64,000 nucleotides of DNA from Arabidopsis thaliana. Its lineage: Eukaryota > Streptophyta > Magnoliopsida > Brassicales > Brassicaceae. Where the stretch lies: positions 8,061,001 through 8,125,000 of the forward strand of contig NC_003075.7 in the NCBI RefSeq assembly GCF_000001735.4, written 5' to 3'. Below the pieces are notes generated by a model, which was not told the DNA's origin, did not search any database, and saw nothing but the letters and a program-made list of their open reading frames with translations. Shown here one piece after another: positions 23,073 to 32,430 of this stretch. The position numbers and the translations under genes were made by a program. Position 1 is the stretch's first letter. Each line of letters starts with the position of its first letter.

Positions 23073-23391
23073 CAACATTTATTTTAGTAATTATAGTATA
23101 ATCTAACATTTATATTCAATTTAAATTACCATTAATAGAGTACTATAATTAGGTGGAGCCGAGAGTAAAGAGAAGGTCTTTATTGACTGACCCATGTGAA
23201 ACTGAATCTCCCCTAATTTAATTTGCCGACAACGTAAACGCTTCACTTTGAGTATCTCGAACACATCCATGTGTCACTCTAACTCTCTCACTCTTCTTCT
23301 CCCCAATTTCATGGTCACACTAATCTTCCTTTAACTTCTCAACAAACAAATCTTCCCCTTTTTTATTTTTTGATCCTTCTCTCTCCTTTTT

Positions 23392-24960
23392 TTGATGCGA
23401 CCCAAGAATTATTCTCAGATGGAGAAACCCATCTCCATCACGACGGGGAAGTTTCGGACCAACAACAACAACAATCATAACAATGTCTGGTTCGTTGTTC
23501 CACTCTTCTTTATCCTCTGTTTCGTTCTCCTCTGTTTCGACTACTCTGCTCTCTTCACCGACACAGACGAAACCGCTTTCTCAATTCCCGACGTTACCCA
23601 GAAATCAACATCCTCTGAATTCACGAAAGATGACAACTTTTCTCGATTTCCCGACGACCCATCTCCTGATTCTTCCTGCTCCGGTCGGTATATTTACGTT
23701 CATGAACTTCCGTATAGATTCAATGGTGATTTGCTTGATAATTGCTTTAAGATTACTAGAGGAACCGAGAAAGATATTTGTCCTTACATCGAAAACTATG
23801 GTTTTGGTCCTGTCATTAAGAATTACGAGAATGTGTTGTTGAAACAAAGTTGGTTTACGACCAATCAGTTCATGCTCGAGGTGATATTCCACAACAAGAT
23901 GATAAATTACAGATGTTTGACTAATGATTCGTCACTAGCGTCTGCGGTTTTCGTGCCGTTTTACGCAGGTCTTGATATGAGTAGGTATCTTTGGGGTTTC
24001 AACATTACGGTTAGAGATTCTTCGTCTCATGAGCTGATGGATTGGCTTGTGGTACAGAAAGAGTGGGGTCGAATGTCTGGTAGAGACCATTTCTTGGTTT
24101 CAGGAAGGATTGCTTGGGATTTCAGGAGACAGACTGATAACGAATCTGATTGGGGAAGCAAGCTTCGGTTCTTACCCGAGTCGCGGAACATGTCGATGTT
24201 GTCCATCGAATCGAGTTCTTGGAAGAATGATTACGCTATTCCGTATCCGACTTGTTTCCATCCAAGATCAGTGGATGAGATTGTGGAGTGGCAGGAGCTA
24301 ATGAGGTCTCGAAAACGCGAGTATCTATTCACCTTTGCGGGTGCTCCAAGGCCTGAATATAAAGACTCGGTTCGAGGGAAGATTATAGATGAGTGTTTGG
24401 AGTCAAAGAAGCAATGTTACTTGCTAGACTGTAACTATGGGAATGTGAATTGTGACAACCCTGTCAATGTGATGAAGGTTTTCAGGAACTCGGTGTTTTG
24501 TCTTCAGCCACCGGGTGATTCTTACACTAGAAGGTCAATGTTTGATTCAATATTGGCAGGCTGCATTCCGGTGTTCTTCCATCCAGGGACAGCGTACGCT
24601 CAATACAAGTGGCATTTGCCCAAGAATCACTCGAGTTACTCGGTTTATCTACCGGTTAAGGATGTGAAGGAGTGGAATATCAAAATCAAGGAGAGGTTGA
24701 TTGAGATTCCAGAGGAAAGAGTGGTGAGGTTGAGAGAAGAGGTTATAAGGTTGATACCGAAGGTTGTCTACGCTGATCCGAAGTACGGATCGGATGGGAG
24801 TGAAGATGCATTTGAGTTGGCTGTGAAGGGAATGTTGGAGAGGATTGAAGAAGTGAGAGAGATGATGAGACAAGGGAAAGATGGTAGTGATGGGTTTGAT
24901 GATAGAGATGATTATAAGTATACTTTTTCTCCATATGAAGAACCTCAAGTTTTGGCTTAA
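23392..24960 (+). CDS. Exostosin-family (GT47) glycosyltransferase, MUR3-like clade
   Basis: A single exon encodes 522 residues. The topology is type II: a short basic, asparagine-rich cytosolic tail, one membrane anchor at about residues 32-54 (VWFVVPLFFILCFVLLCF), then a lumenal stem and catalytic domain. The exostosin domain starts at GRYIYVHELPYRFNGDLLDN and runs to about residue 450. It includes FCLQPPGDSYTRRSMFDSI and the adjoining AGCIPVFFHPGTAYAQYKW, hallmarks of GT47 group A. Relatives (MUR3, XLT2) add galactose to xyloglucan in the Golgi. The exact acceptor here is not established by sequence. A second Met ten codons in (MEKPISITTGKF) is a possible alternative start. From memory this is the AT4G13990 position. 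Confidence 0.93.
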   Translation: MMRPKNYSQMEKPISITTGKFRTNNNNNHNNVWFVVPLFFILCFVLLCFDYSALFTDTDETAFSIPDVTQKSTSSEFTKDDNFSRFPDDPSPDSSCSGRYIYVHELPYRFNGDLLDNCFKITRGTEKDICPYIENYGFGPVIKNYENVLLKQSWFTTNQFMLEVIFHNKMINYRCLTNDSSLASAVFVPFYAGLDMSRYLWGFNITVRDSSSHELMDWLVVQKEWGRMSGRDHFLVSGRIAWDFRRQTDNESDWGSKLRFLPESRNMSMLSIESSSWKNDYAIPYPTCFHPRSVDEIVEWQELMRSRKREYLFTFAGAPRPEYKDSVRGKIIDECLESKKQCYLLDCNYGNVNCDNPVNVMKVFRNSVFCLQPPGDSYTRRSMFDSILAGCIPVFFHPGTAYAQYKWHLPKNHSSYSVYLPVKDVKEWNIKIKERLIEIPEERVVRLREEVIRLIPKVVYADPKYGSDGSEDAFELAVKGMLERIEEVREMMRQGKDGSDGFDDRDDYKYTFSPYEEPQVLA

Positions 24961-25227
24961 AGTGGAAAATATGTCATTATAGTGGCCTTTTTTTTTTATA
25001 TAGTTTATATAGGTAGAAGCAATTTAGTGGGAAAAAAGAAGAAGAAAAAAAGCTATTTTGATATAAAAGAAAAAACAAAAAGATGCTATATGAATCCTTC
25101 TTCAACCGTTTTGGTTAAGTACTTAAGTTCATTATTACTTGAGCATCTAGTCTGGTCCACCGGATTTGGTTTGAGTGTAGTTTAGAAATGAGTTAAAATT
25201 ATGTAAATTTAATTTAGGATTTGAATG

Positions 25228-25805
25228 GTTGCGATGGAGCAATGTGCATGGCTCAAAGAAGTAATATTTCGGGGTTGGTGGAGGGACAAGGAAGTTCTTG
25301 TCTATGATAGAGAAAGACGGTAAGATAGTCTATTCGATGATGTATATAAAGCAACGGTTGCATTGTACATCCTCTACAATGATAATATAACCCACATACT
25401 AAGACCGCATAAATTTATCTTCTTTGTAGGTGCTCTTGCTTCAACATTGGTGTCTGATGTCACAGATGGTTCCTCCAATGTCAGAGAGGTATGGCAACTT
25501 TCCTACAAGTGAATCAAAGTTCTGCTGGGATTCAATAGCGCTCCATTCTGATCCAACGATTCATCGAGTTTAGTGGATTTGTGTTGCTCTTCAAAATGAC
25601 TAGAAACTCAAAATCTCATTTATGTTTTAGTTTATAAAGTCTGTTGACTGAATAATTATTGCTTAGTTTTGTTCTTTGATACATTCTCTGACTTATAAAA
25701 GGCTTATGTGATCTGCTCGTCTATTTTCACCGGACCAAAGTACCAACTTATGCTTACTTGGTAAATGAGTCGGATGATTGTGTTTGGCCAAATAAGATAA
25801 GTTGG
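25228..25805 (+). pseudogene. Partial, broken copy of the 3' end of the METTL18-like gene
   Basis: This matches 31072-31790, the last two exons, last intron and 3' flank of the methyltransferase gene 5.8 kb downstream. Shared text includes GGAGGGACAAGG, TGTCTATGATAGAGAAAGAC, GTCTATTCGATGATGTATAT and the intron end before GTGCTCTTGCTTCAAC. The intron is retained, so it is a DNA-level copy, not a retrocopy. The first exon copy has a one-base deletion (GCTCAAAG against GCTGCAAAG) that shifts the frame. All upstream exons are absent. A stretch of about 150 bp in the parent's 3' flank (about 31570-31720) has no counterpart here. Confidence 0.85.
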
Positions 25806-26339
25806 TTTATTTTTTAACTTCCTCCCTTAAAGTAATTGGCTTTAACTTGATTATATTATCCCTCTAATTTTCTTTATACCAAATAAATATTCTCAATGTT
25901 AGAACTCCAATATTGAAATTGGAATGTCCTCTTAGTTAAACAAATAATAACTTGGGAGTTCTTCATCTTAAAATTGGAATGTCGTTTTAGTTAAACAAAG
26001 AATAACGTGGGGAAAGAAAAAGAAGAAAAACAAAGAATAACTTAGATGTATGTATACATATTCTTAATCTAATGTACTTTGCTACTTTCATTACCAGACA
26101 AAGAAATGGTAACAGAATATAATAGATGATAGTTCAGTTACAAGAATTTATTCCTTTGGGGCTTATCATCAATATTAGGACAAGCATAATTCTATGAGTA
26201 ACCTTTTCATTGTAAACAAAGAATAACTTAAAATATAATCATTATGTGCTATCTATATATAACCAAAAGCTCTCATCATCATTATGTGAAACCAAGACAT
26301 CATAAAATTATTGAAAATACTAAAAGTAAGAGCATAGTT
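25806..26339. other. Intergenic with a 55-bp direct repeat
   Basis: Two imperfect copies of a unit starting AATTGGAATGTC and containing TTAGTTAAACAAA lie at about 25917 and 25972. A further AAACAAAGAATAAC phrase recurs nearby. The right end is the promoter of the DC1 gene. Confidence 0.5.
26254..26262 (+). promoter_or_regulatory. TATA box of the DC1 gene
   Basis: TATATATAA lies about 80 bases upstream of ATG 26340 and just downstream of the first in-frame ATG at 26244. A TSS about 30 bases downstream would leave the 26244 codon outside the mRNA, which favours 26340 as the start. Confidence 0.45.
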
Positions 26340-28268
26340 ATGTCAACTTATGATAAACTCAGAAGATACTATTTACTGTATCAAACGCGCGGATTAAAAT
26401 GTGACGGTTGCAATCTTGGTCGTGACTACTATAGTATTGGTCATCGCTGTTTTCGTTCTGGACTCTTCTTCCACAACGAGTGCGCCGAATCCAGTGTAGA
26501 GATTCACAACCTCTATCATCCACAACATTCTCTCCACATCAAAGTACTTAAACAAAATGAAGATGTCCATGGAGAATGCAAGCTATGTAGAGGTAACTTG
26601 GCAAAAATATATTACCAATGTTCAACATGTGATTTTGCCATCGATTTAATATGTGCAAGAAAAAAAGTTGTGGCAACAATTGAGGTTCCAAAGACCCATG
26701 ACCACCCTTTATCCCTTATTCCAAAGATGATTACGTTTACTTGTCATTTATGTGGATTGCTTGATGATCGGTTTCCTTATGCATGCAATTTATGTGATAT
26801 TACTTTTCACAAAGATTGCGCCGAATCCACACCAGAGATCAACTACTCTTGTCATCCTCAACACCTTCTCAAGCGTCTCACGCATGTTCCAAGTTATACT
26901 GATGGAAAATGTTGTTTGTGTGGAAGCAAACTTCATAACTTGTTTTATCACTGTTCTATTTGCAATTTTAGCGTGGATGTCAACTGTGAAAAAAATCCAC
27001 CCTCTTTCACTCTTTTTCACCCTAAAGCTCATGAGCATAAGCTCACTCTTATGCCGCAACGAAGTTTTGTATGCAGCGCTTGTGGAATGGATGACGATCC
27101 AAATCCTTACGTATGTCCTCAGTGTAATTTCATGATTCACAGAAGTTGTATTGATATACCACGCGTTATTAAGATCTATCGTCATGATCACCATATTTGT
27201 TACAATAACTTTCTTGACGCTGGAGATTGGAAATGTGGAATATGTCATAAAAAGATAAACTGGACATGTGGGGCTTATTCTTGTTCGGAATGTCCAGATC
27301 TTGTCATGCACTTGAGATGTGCCACAAGATTCGGGATATGGAATGGGATTGAACTTGAAGGCATATCAAAAAATACTCTAAAAGTCAAATCATACGAGGA
27401 GATCGAAGAAGGGGTAATAAAGCATTTTAGTCACGACCATACTTTAAAGTTTAAAGAAGGGAGTGATGGTAACGGTGAATGCATACAGTGCACAATATGC
27501 ACTTATCCCATATTTTCTAATCCATTTTATAGTTGCATGGAGTGTGATGATTTCATCCTTCATAAAAAATGTGTGGATCTCCCAAAAAAGAAAATAGATT
27601 CTTTCTACAAGATGTCGACCTCGCTAATCACAAATTATCAGGGTAATGCAGAAAACATTTGCAATGCTTGTCAAAACATCTATCAAGGTTTTTCTTACTT
27701 AAGTGATGATGGAAACACTTTATTGGATGTGCGATGTGGTTCTATTTCCGAGCCTTTTTTCCATGAAAGTCATCCTCATTCGTTATACGTCAGCTACTTA
27801 ACAGGCGGCCGATTTTGTAATGCTTGTAGAGAAAAAGCAACAATGGTTTTGAGTTGTGAGGAATGTGAATTTGTTTTAGACATTAAATGCTCTACTCTGC
27901 CAAACATTGTTAAACACGAAAATGATAAAGATCATTTGTTGTCTCTATGTTATGGAGAAAACAAATGTGAGCAATGCTGGTGCGAGATGTGTGAGGAGAC
28001 AATAAATCCAAAGAAATGGTTTTATTCATGTGATCATTGTGGCATTGCTTTTCACATCAGATGCACACTTGGAGACTTCATATGGTTTAAACCGGAAAAA
28101 AAATCTGAATCATCCACCAATTGTGTGATTCTTAATAATCGTGCAAGTCGGCCATTTTGTTATTCTTGTAATTCTCGCTGTAAATACCCATCCATCTTGT
28201 TTTTCTATGGGAAAACATTGTGTTCTTTGCAATGTTTCCAACAAAAAGTTTATGCAATCCTGGCATAA
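26340..28268 (+). CDS. Cysteine/histidine-rich DC1 (C1-like) zinc-finger protein
   Basis: The reading frame is open without introns. From ATG 26340 it gives 642 residues. An in-frame ATG at 26244 would add 32 residues unlike the family and overlap a TATA box. The protein is a chain of about eight DC1 modules, each with a His-Pro start followed by paired CxxC motifs and a terminal HxxC (for example CDGCNLGRDYYSIGHRC, CKLCRGN then YYQCSTCDF, CHLCGLLDDRFPYACNLC). These modules resemble the diacylglycerol-binding C1 fold and bind two zinc ions. Plant DC1 proteins are linked to stress and hormone responses, but the ligand is mostly unknown. There is no catalytic domain. From memory this is the AT4G13992 position. 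Confidence 0.9.
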   Translation: MSTYDKLRRYYLLYQTRGLKCDGCNLGRDYYSIGHRCFRSGLFFHNECAESSVEIHNLYHPQHSLHIKVLKQNEDVHGECKLCRGNLAKIYYQCSTCDFAIDLICARKKVVATIEVPKTHDHPLSLIPKMITFTCHLCGLLDDRFPYACNLCDITFHKDCAESTPEINYSCHPQHLLKRLTHVPSYTDGKCCLCGSKLHNLFYHCSICNFSVDVNCEKNPPSFTLFHPKAHEHKLTLMPQRSFVCSACGMDDDPNPYVCPQCNFMIHRSCIDIPRVIKIYRHDHHICYNNFLDAGDWKCGICHKKINWTCGAYSCSECPDLVMHLRCATRFGIWNGIELEGISKNTLKVKSYEEIEEGVIKHFSHDHTLKFKEGSDGNGECIQCTICTYPIFSNPFYSCMECDDFILHKKCVDLPKKKIDSFYKMSTSLITNYQGNAENICNACQNIYQGFSYLSDDGNTLLDVRCGSISEPFFHESHPHSLYVSYLTGGRFCNACREKATMVLSCEECEFVLDIKCSTLPNIVKHENDKDHLLSLCYGENKCEQCWCEMCEETINPKKWFYSCDHCGIAFHIRCTLGDFIWFKPEKKSESSTNCVILNNRASRPFCYSCNSRCKYPSILFFYGKTLCSLQCFQQKVYAILA

Positions 28269-29850
28269 ATCTTATTTATTTTCTCAAATATTTTATGATA
28301 AAAAACAAATTAGATTATGTGTTGCATGTTAATACTATATATATTTTAAGCATCAAGTATATTAAAAAAAAATTTATGTGCAATTTGGAATTCAATTCGA
28401 TTTAGGTTGGATTTCTTTTTATTTCTTTGTTATACTTTTGGTTTAGAAATAATAGTATTCAAAACAAAATATAATATACTTTAAGTTTCGATATGTATTC
28501 AAATCTAATCAAATACTAAATTTTATACCACGTCGTGCACATGATGATTTTCTTTTGAAACAATTTGTGAATTTTGATAAGGGTTTATTGGTAACGAGTG
28601 TTTACTTGTTGCTGTAAGAACTTTTTTTTTGTTTTTTCCACAAAAGTTGGATTTTATTGAACTGAACCAATCAATATGGGCTAATATAAACAAAAGCCGT
28701 ATAACTATAATTTTACAAGAATTAATTAAAGCCCAACATGAGCCTAAACATAACCCTAATGAAGAGGAAAATACAAAAAGCCTCCATCACTAACACGTGT
28801 TTCAATTAGAACAAACAGAGAGCTTCCATCACAGACCGACTTTAACCTTGCCGTTCACCACCGATTCCGGTGACAAGAGTCATCGTCGATATTAATTTGT
28901 TCAGTAAATTTTGTGGTTTTTCACCGTTTAACAAAATCGGAGCCCATAAGAGGATAACAGCTAAAGGGAATTGATAGTATGCTTCAGTTCTTCTACTTCT
29001 TCTCTTTAATTAAAATTGCAAATCACTGGGATAATTAAAAAACCTTTCCCAATTAAAAAACCAAACACTCAAAAGATAAATCAGTGAAAACAATTGATTA
29101 GTGAAATTTACTAAATTGCAATCACCAATGAGAAATCCCATGAAATTATTTAAAGCAAACAAATATGGAAGCCGACTAAAAGATGTTAACGAAACCATCT
29201 ATGTCAGTTGATAAGCTGGACATCACTGCGTGGGAAGCCAATAGATTCCAGACGGAAGCCGACCAAAGATGTTAAAGAAACCATCCATGTCAGAAGAGAA
29301 GCCGGAAATCACGGCTGAGGAAGCCAGTTGATTCCGGACGGAAGCCAACTATCTTGGCTAACAGAGTCATAAGATGCTGGATAAAAGCCCGAGTCATACG
29401 AGACGGCGATTTACTGAAAAATTCAGTCGGTAGAAACAGAGTTCATCTCTGTAAAAGATATGTAGGAAAAAAGAGAGAACTTTTTGTTTTGCTGTAAAGA
29501 ACTTTGGATGCAAATGTTTTTACTATTTGTGAAACTATTATTTTATATTTATAGCCAAATTTAATTTTTTAACTAAACAAAAATTATGCCGTCCATATAG
29601 TATCCTGTAAATTAAGTTTTAGATTATTAATTTTGTTAATTATTGATAAAAAAAACTCAAATAATGTCATATTTTCTCTTAATTCAAAAGTTAATTGTGT
29701 ATAATTTGATTGGTTCCCCCAAAAGAAAAATTGATTGGTTTAGTGAACCGATAAATCCAATCTCGTACCGACCGGTTCAATGGGTTTTGTATTTGCTCCT
29801 CTGTGCTCTGGCCTCTACACTTTGGATAGCTGCCGCCGAAGTTTTGTGCA
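28269..29850. other. Intergenic; contains an 86-87-bp tandem repeat
   Basis: The 3' flank of the DC1 gene comes first, then a less AT-rich block at about 28800-29480 with no ORF I recognise. Part of that block is the tandem repeat at 29167-29349. The last 150 bases are the promoter and 5' UTR of the methyltransferase gene. Confidence 0.4.
29167..29349. repeat. 86-87-bp tandem repeat, just over two copies
   Basis: GGAAGCCGAC recurs at 29167 and 29254, and as GGAAGCCAAC at 29340. Between them GATGTTAA.GAAACCAT and ATGTCAG are shared. The copies are about 80% alike by eye. Confidence 0.7.
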
Positions 29851-31347
29851 ATGGCGACGAAACCGACGTTTCAGCTGTTTTCTTCTTCTCAAGGTTCTGG
29901 TCTAGGTTTAGGGTTCCTTGATTCATCAGAGCCAGCTCTTCCTCCACCTCCTCCTCCTGTTGAAGTATTATCCTTCGAGGTATCGTCACTACTACTTCCT
30001 CTGCAACTCCATCTTCAATTTCTTATGTAAGTTTCCCTCTTTTTGATTTCTGGTGATTTCGTCGCAGTAGGTGTCTTCCTCCACTGATTTCGAAGTGGAT
30101 AAATTGACTATCGGCGAGATCACTCTTTTGAAGGTATGTTTCTGTCGAGAAAATTCACCAAACTTTGAGAAAGTAATGGAGAAATTGAGTTTTGTTAGTT
30201 TCTGGTTTGGTTATAGGGTCGTGTGAGCACTAAAGAGGTTTTTGGATTGCCTAATTCAGATTTGGTTCCTGGAGTCTATGAAGGTGAATGATTTGTTCTA
30301 GTTGTAGTTTATGTGATGTGTATCCCCCTGCATTAAGCAGTTTTGTAACTCTTGAATTCGATTGAATCTAGGCGGGCTTAAGCTTTGGGAAGGATCGATT
30401 GATCTTGTTAAAGCTCTTGAGAAAGAATCACAAACCGGAAACTTATCATTTTCCGGAAAGCGGGTTCTCGAGGTAGGCTCTTTTGCCTTAGGTGTCAAAC
30501 AATGATGGATACAACGTGTTCTTCACATCACTAACATAAGATATTGAATCTATATACTCAGCTTGGATGTGGTCATGCACTTCCAGGAATCTATGCGTGT
30601 CTCAAGGTAAGTTGATGCTGTCTAAGCTTTATTATACTCTGTGGCTAAGTCACATCTTCTTAGATATTATGGTTCCTTTTGGTGTTTAGGGTTCAGATGC
30701 TGTTCATTTCCAGGACTTCAATGCTGAGGTTCTTCGATGTCTCACCATTCCGAATCTGAATGCTAATCTGTCTGAGAAGTCTTCCTCTGTCTCAGTAAGT
30801 GAAACAGAAGTACGCTTCTTTGCTGGTGAGTGGAGTGAAGTTCATCAGGTTCTTCCACTAGTTAATAGTGATGGTGAGACTAATAAGAAGGGTGGTTATG
30901 ACATCATTCTAATGGCTGAGACGATATATTCCATCTCCGCTCAGAAAAGTCAATATGAATTGATTAAAAGGGTACACTCTCGTTTTCTCCTAGATAGCAG
31001 AAACTTTTACGATCATTCTTAAAGATTCATTGGAGGTTCAACACTTGGTTCTTTGCAGTGTCTGGCGTATCCTGATGGAGCAGTGTATATGGCTGCAAAG
31101 AAGTACTATTTCGGGGTCGGTGGAGGGACAAGGCAATTCTTGTCTATGATAGAGAAAGACGGTAAGATGGTCTATTCGATGATGTATATAAAGCAACAGT
31201 TGCATTGTTCATTCTCTACAATGATAATATAACCTCCAACCGCATAAATTTATCTTCATTGTAGGTGCTCTTGCTTCAACGTTGGTGTCTCAAGTCACAG
31301 ATGGTTCCTCAAATGTCAGAGAGGTATGGAAGCTTTCGTACAAGTAA
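29851..31347 (+). CDS. METTL18/Hpm1-like protein methyltransferase
   Basis: Eight exons join in phase: 29851-29979, 30071-30133, 30217-30283, 30372-30472, 30562-30606, 30690-30971, 31059-31161 and 31265-31347. They encode 290 residues. The start MATKPTFQLFSSSQG is followed by a proline run. The SAM-binding motif I is VLELGCGHALPGI, spanning the exon 4/5 junction, and it is followed by DAVHFQDFN. Later family motifs are MAETIYS and KKYYFGVGGGT. This pattern is that of the METTL18 (human)/Hpm1 (yeast) family of class I methyltransferases. Those modify a histidine of ribosomal protein uL3, so the same role is inferred here. The 3' end was copied to 25228-25805. From memory this is the AT4G14000 position. 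Confidence 0.88.
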
Positions 31348-32009
31348 GTCGAAGCTATACTGGAATTCAGTGTCCAACGATCTGATTTTAGTGGATTTGG
31401 GTTGCTCATAAAAATGAGTGGAAATTCAAAATCTCTCATCCATGTGTTTAGCTTATAGACTCTCCTGACTGTGTTATAATAATTGCTTAGTTTTTCATTT
31501 TGGTACATTTTCTGGCTTAACGAAAGGCTTATGTGATCTGCCGTTGATTCTCACCGGACCAAAGTTCCAAACTAAGCTTTAGTTGGAGTCGCAGTTTATA
31601 TATTGTAAATCTCTCACATGATTAGTTATGCTTTTGAGAATAAATCCACCAGCTCGACCTGTCTTGTAAAAAGGTTGTCCTATTTAAGTCAATACCATAG
31701 TTGCCTTTTAATCAGTTAGTGCAGCCCATACTAGGCTTACATGGTAATGATTTGATGATTATGTTTTGGTCTCCAATTAATTTGAGATAAGAGGCGTAGC
31801 AGTTGGCCTCGACAGGGTCAAAAAGTCAAAAATTTCCGACATTAGAAGGTATATCTTTTTCTTTTTTAAATCTAGCAAATGAAACCCCAAACTCAAAGAG
31901 TGTACAGATATTCAAAAGAGATTATACTTGAAACCAAAACAATTCAAATTCACCAACAAAATAAAGAACATAGGTGTTTTACAACATAAAGATTCATGAT
32001 GGTGAATGG
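31348..32009. other. 3' flanks, no further gene seen
   Basis: This is the 3' flank of the methyltransferase gene, homologous over much of its length to 25480-25805. The 3' UTR of the RALF gene on the other strand follows. Confidence 0.5.
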
Positions 32010-32363
32010 TCAAGAGTCACGGCCGCATCGGTAATGCTTAGAGCAGCCTCTACTATAAGGGTTAGACGGTGGAGGAAGACATTGAGTTGAGTAAGACTCG
32101 CCTCGTTTACCACCATCGCAAGCAGGCTGATTCCTCCTCAAAGCTCCATACGAAAGCTTATGTGCCTGCTCCTCCGTCAACCTCTGGCTTGACCAAGACT
32201 CCATTATCACACTCATTTCCTCTGTCTCCACCATGCTGCTGCACTCCGCCACAGATCCATTGCACAGAGATGATGATGATGCCTTGGAGGTGACGTGTGC
32301 TAGTAGAAGGCAGAGAAAGAAGATGGTGATGGTGGAGAATATCCTAGAGGGTTTTATCTCCAT
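32010..32363 (-). CDS. RALFL32: RALF-like signalling peptide precursor (RALFL32)
   Basis: A single exon encodes 117 residues. Residues 1-27 form a signal peptide (STITIFFLCLLLAHVTS). The C-terminal mature region has the RALF pattern: LSYGALRRN, then C-DGGKRGESYSTQ-C, NPYSRGC and HYRC, with all four conserved cysteines. A canonical RRxL site for the S1P protease is not visible upstream of the mature part, so processing may differ from RALF1. RALFs are secreted peptides perceived by FERONIA-type receptor kinases with LLG co-receptors. They alkalinise the apoplast and restrain growth. The assignment to RALFL32 rests on position and memory (AT4G14010). Confidence 0.9.
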   Translation of the reverse strand: MEIKPSRIFSTITIFFLCLLLAHVTSKASSSSLCNGSVAECSSMVETEEMSVIMESWSSQRLTEEQAHKLSYGALRRNQPACDGGKRGESYSTQCLPPPSNPYSRGCSKHYRCGRDS

Positions 32364-32420
32364 TTTGTAAGTGTCTTAAAGAGAGAAGAAGAGAGTGAAT
32401 TGTGAAGACGAATCTTTGGT

Positions 32421-32430
32421 TATATAATAA
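32421..32430 (-). promoter_or_regulatory. TATA box of RALFL32
   Basis: On the minus strand the sequence reads TTATTATATA, about 60 bases upstream of the ATG at 32363. Confidence 0.45.

Noticed and set aside
25228-25500. Functional second methyltransferase gene
   Set aside because: The upstream exons and SAM-binding motif are absent, and a one-base deletion shifts the frame.
26790-27311. 173-codon minus-strand ORF
   Set aside because: It lies antisense to the DC1 gene; its length follows from the Cys/His-rich codons on the plus strand and it shows no domain.
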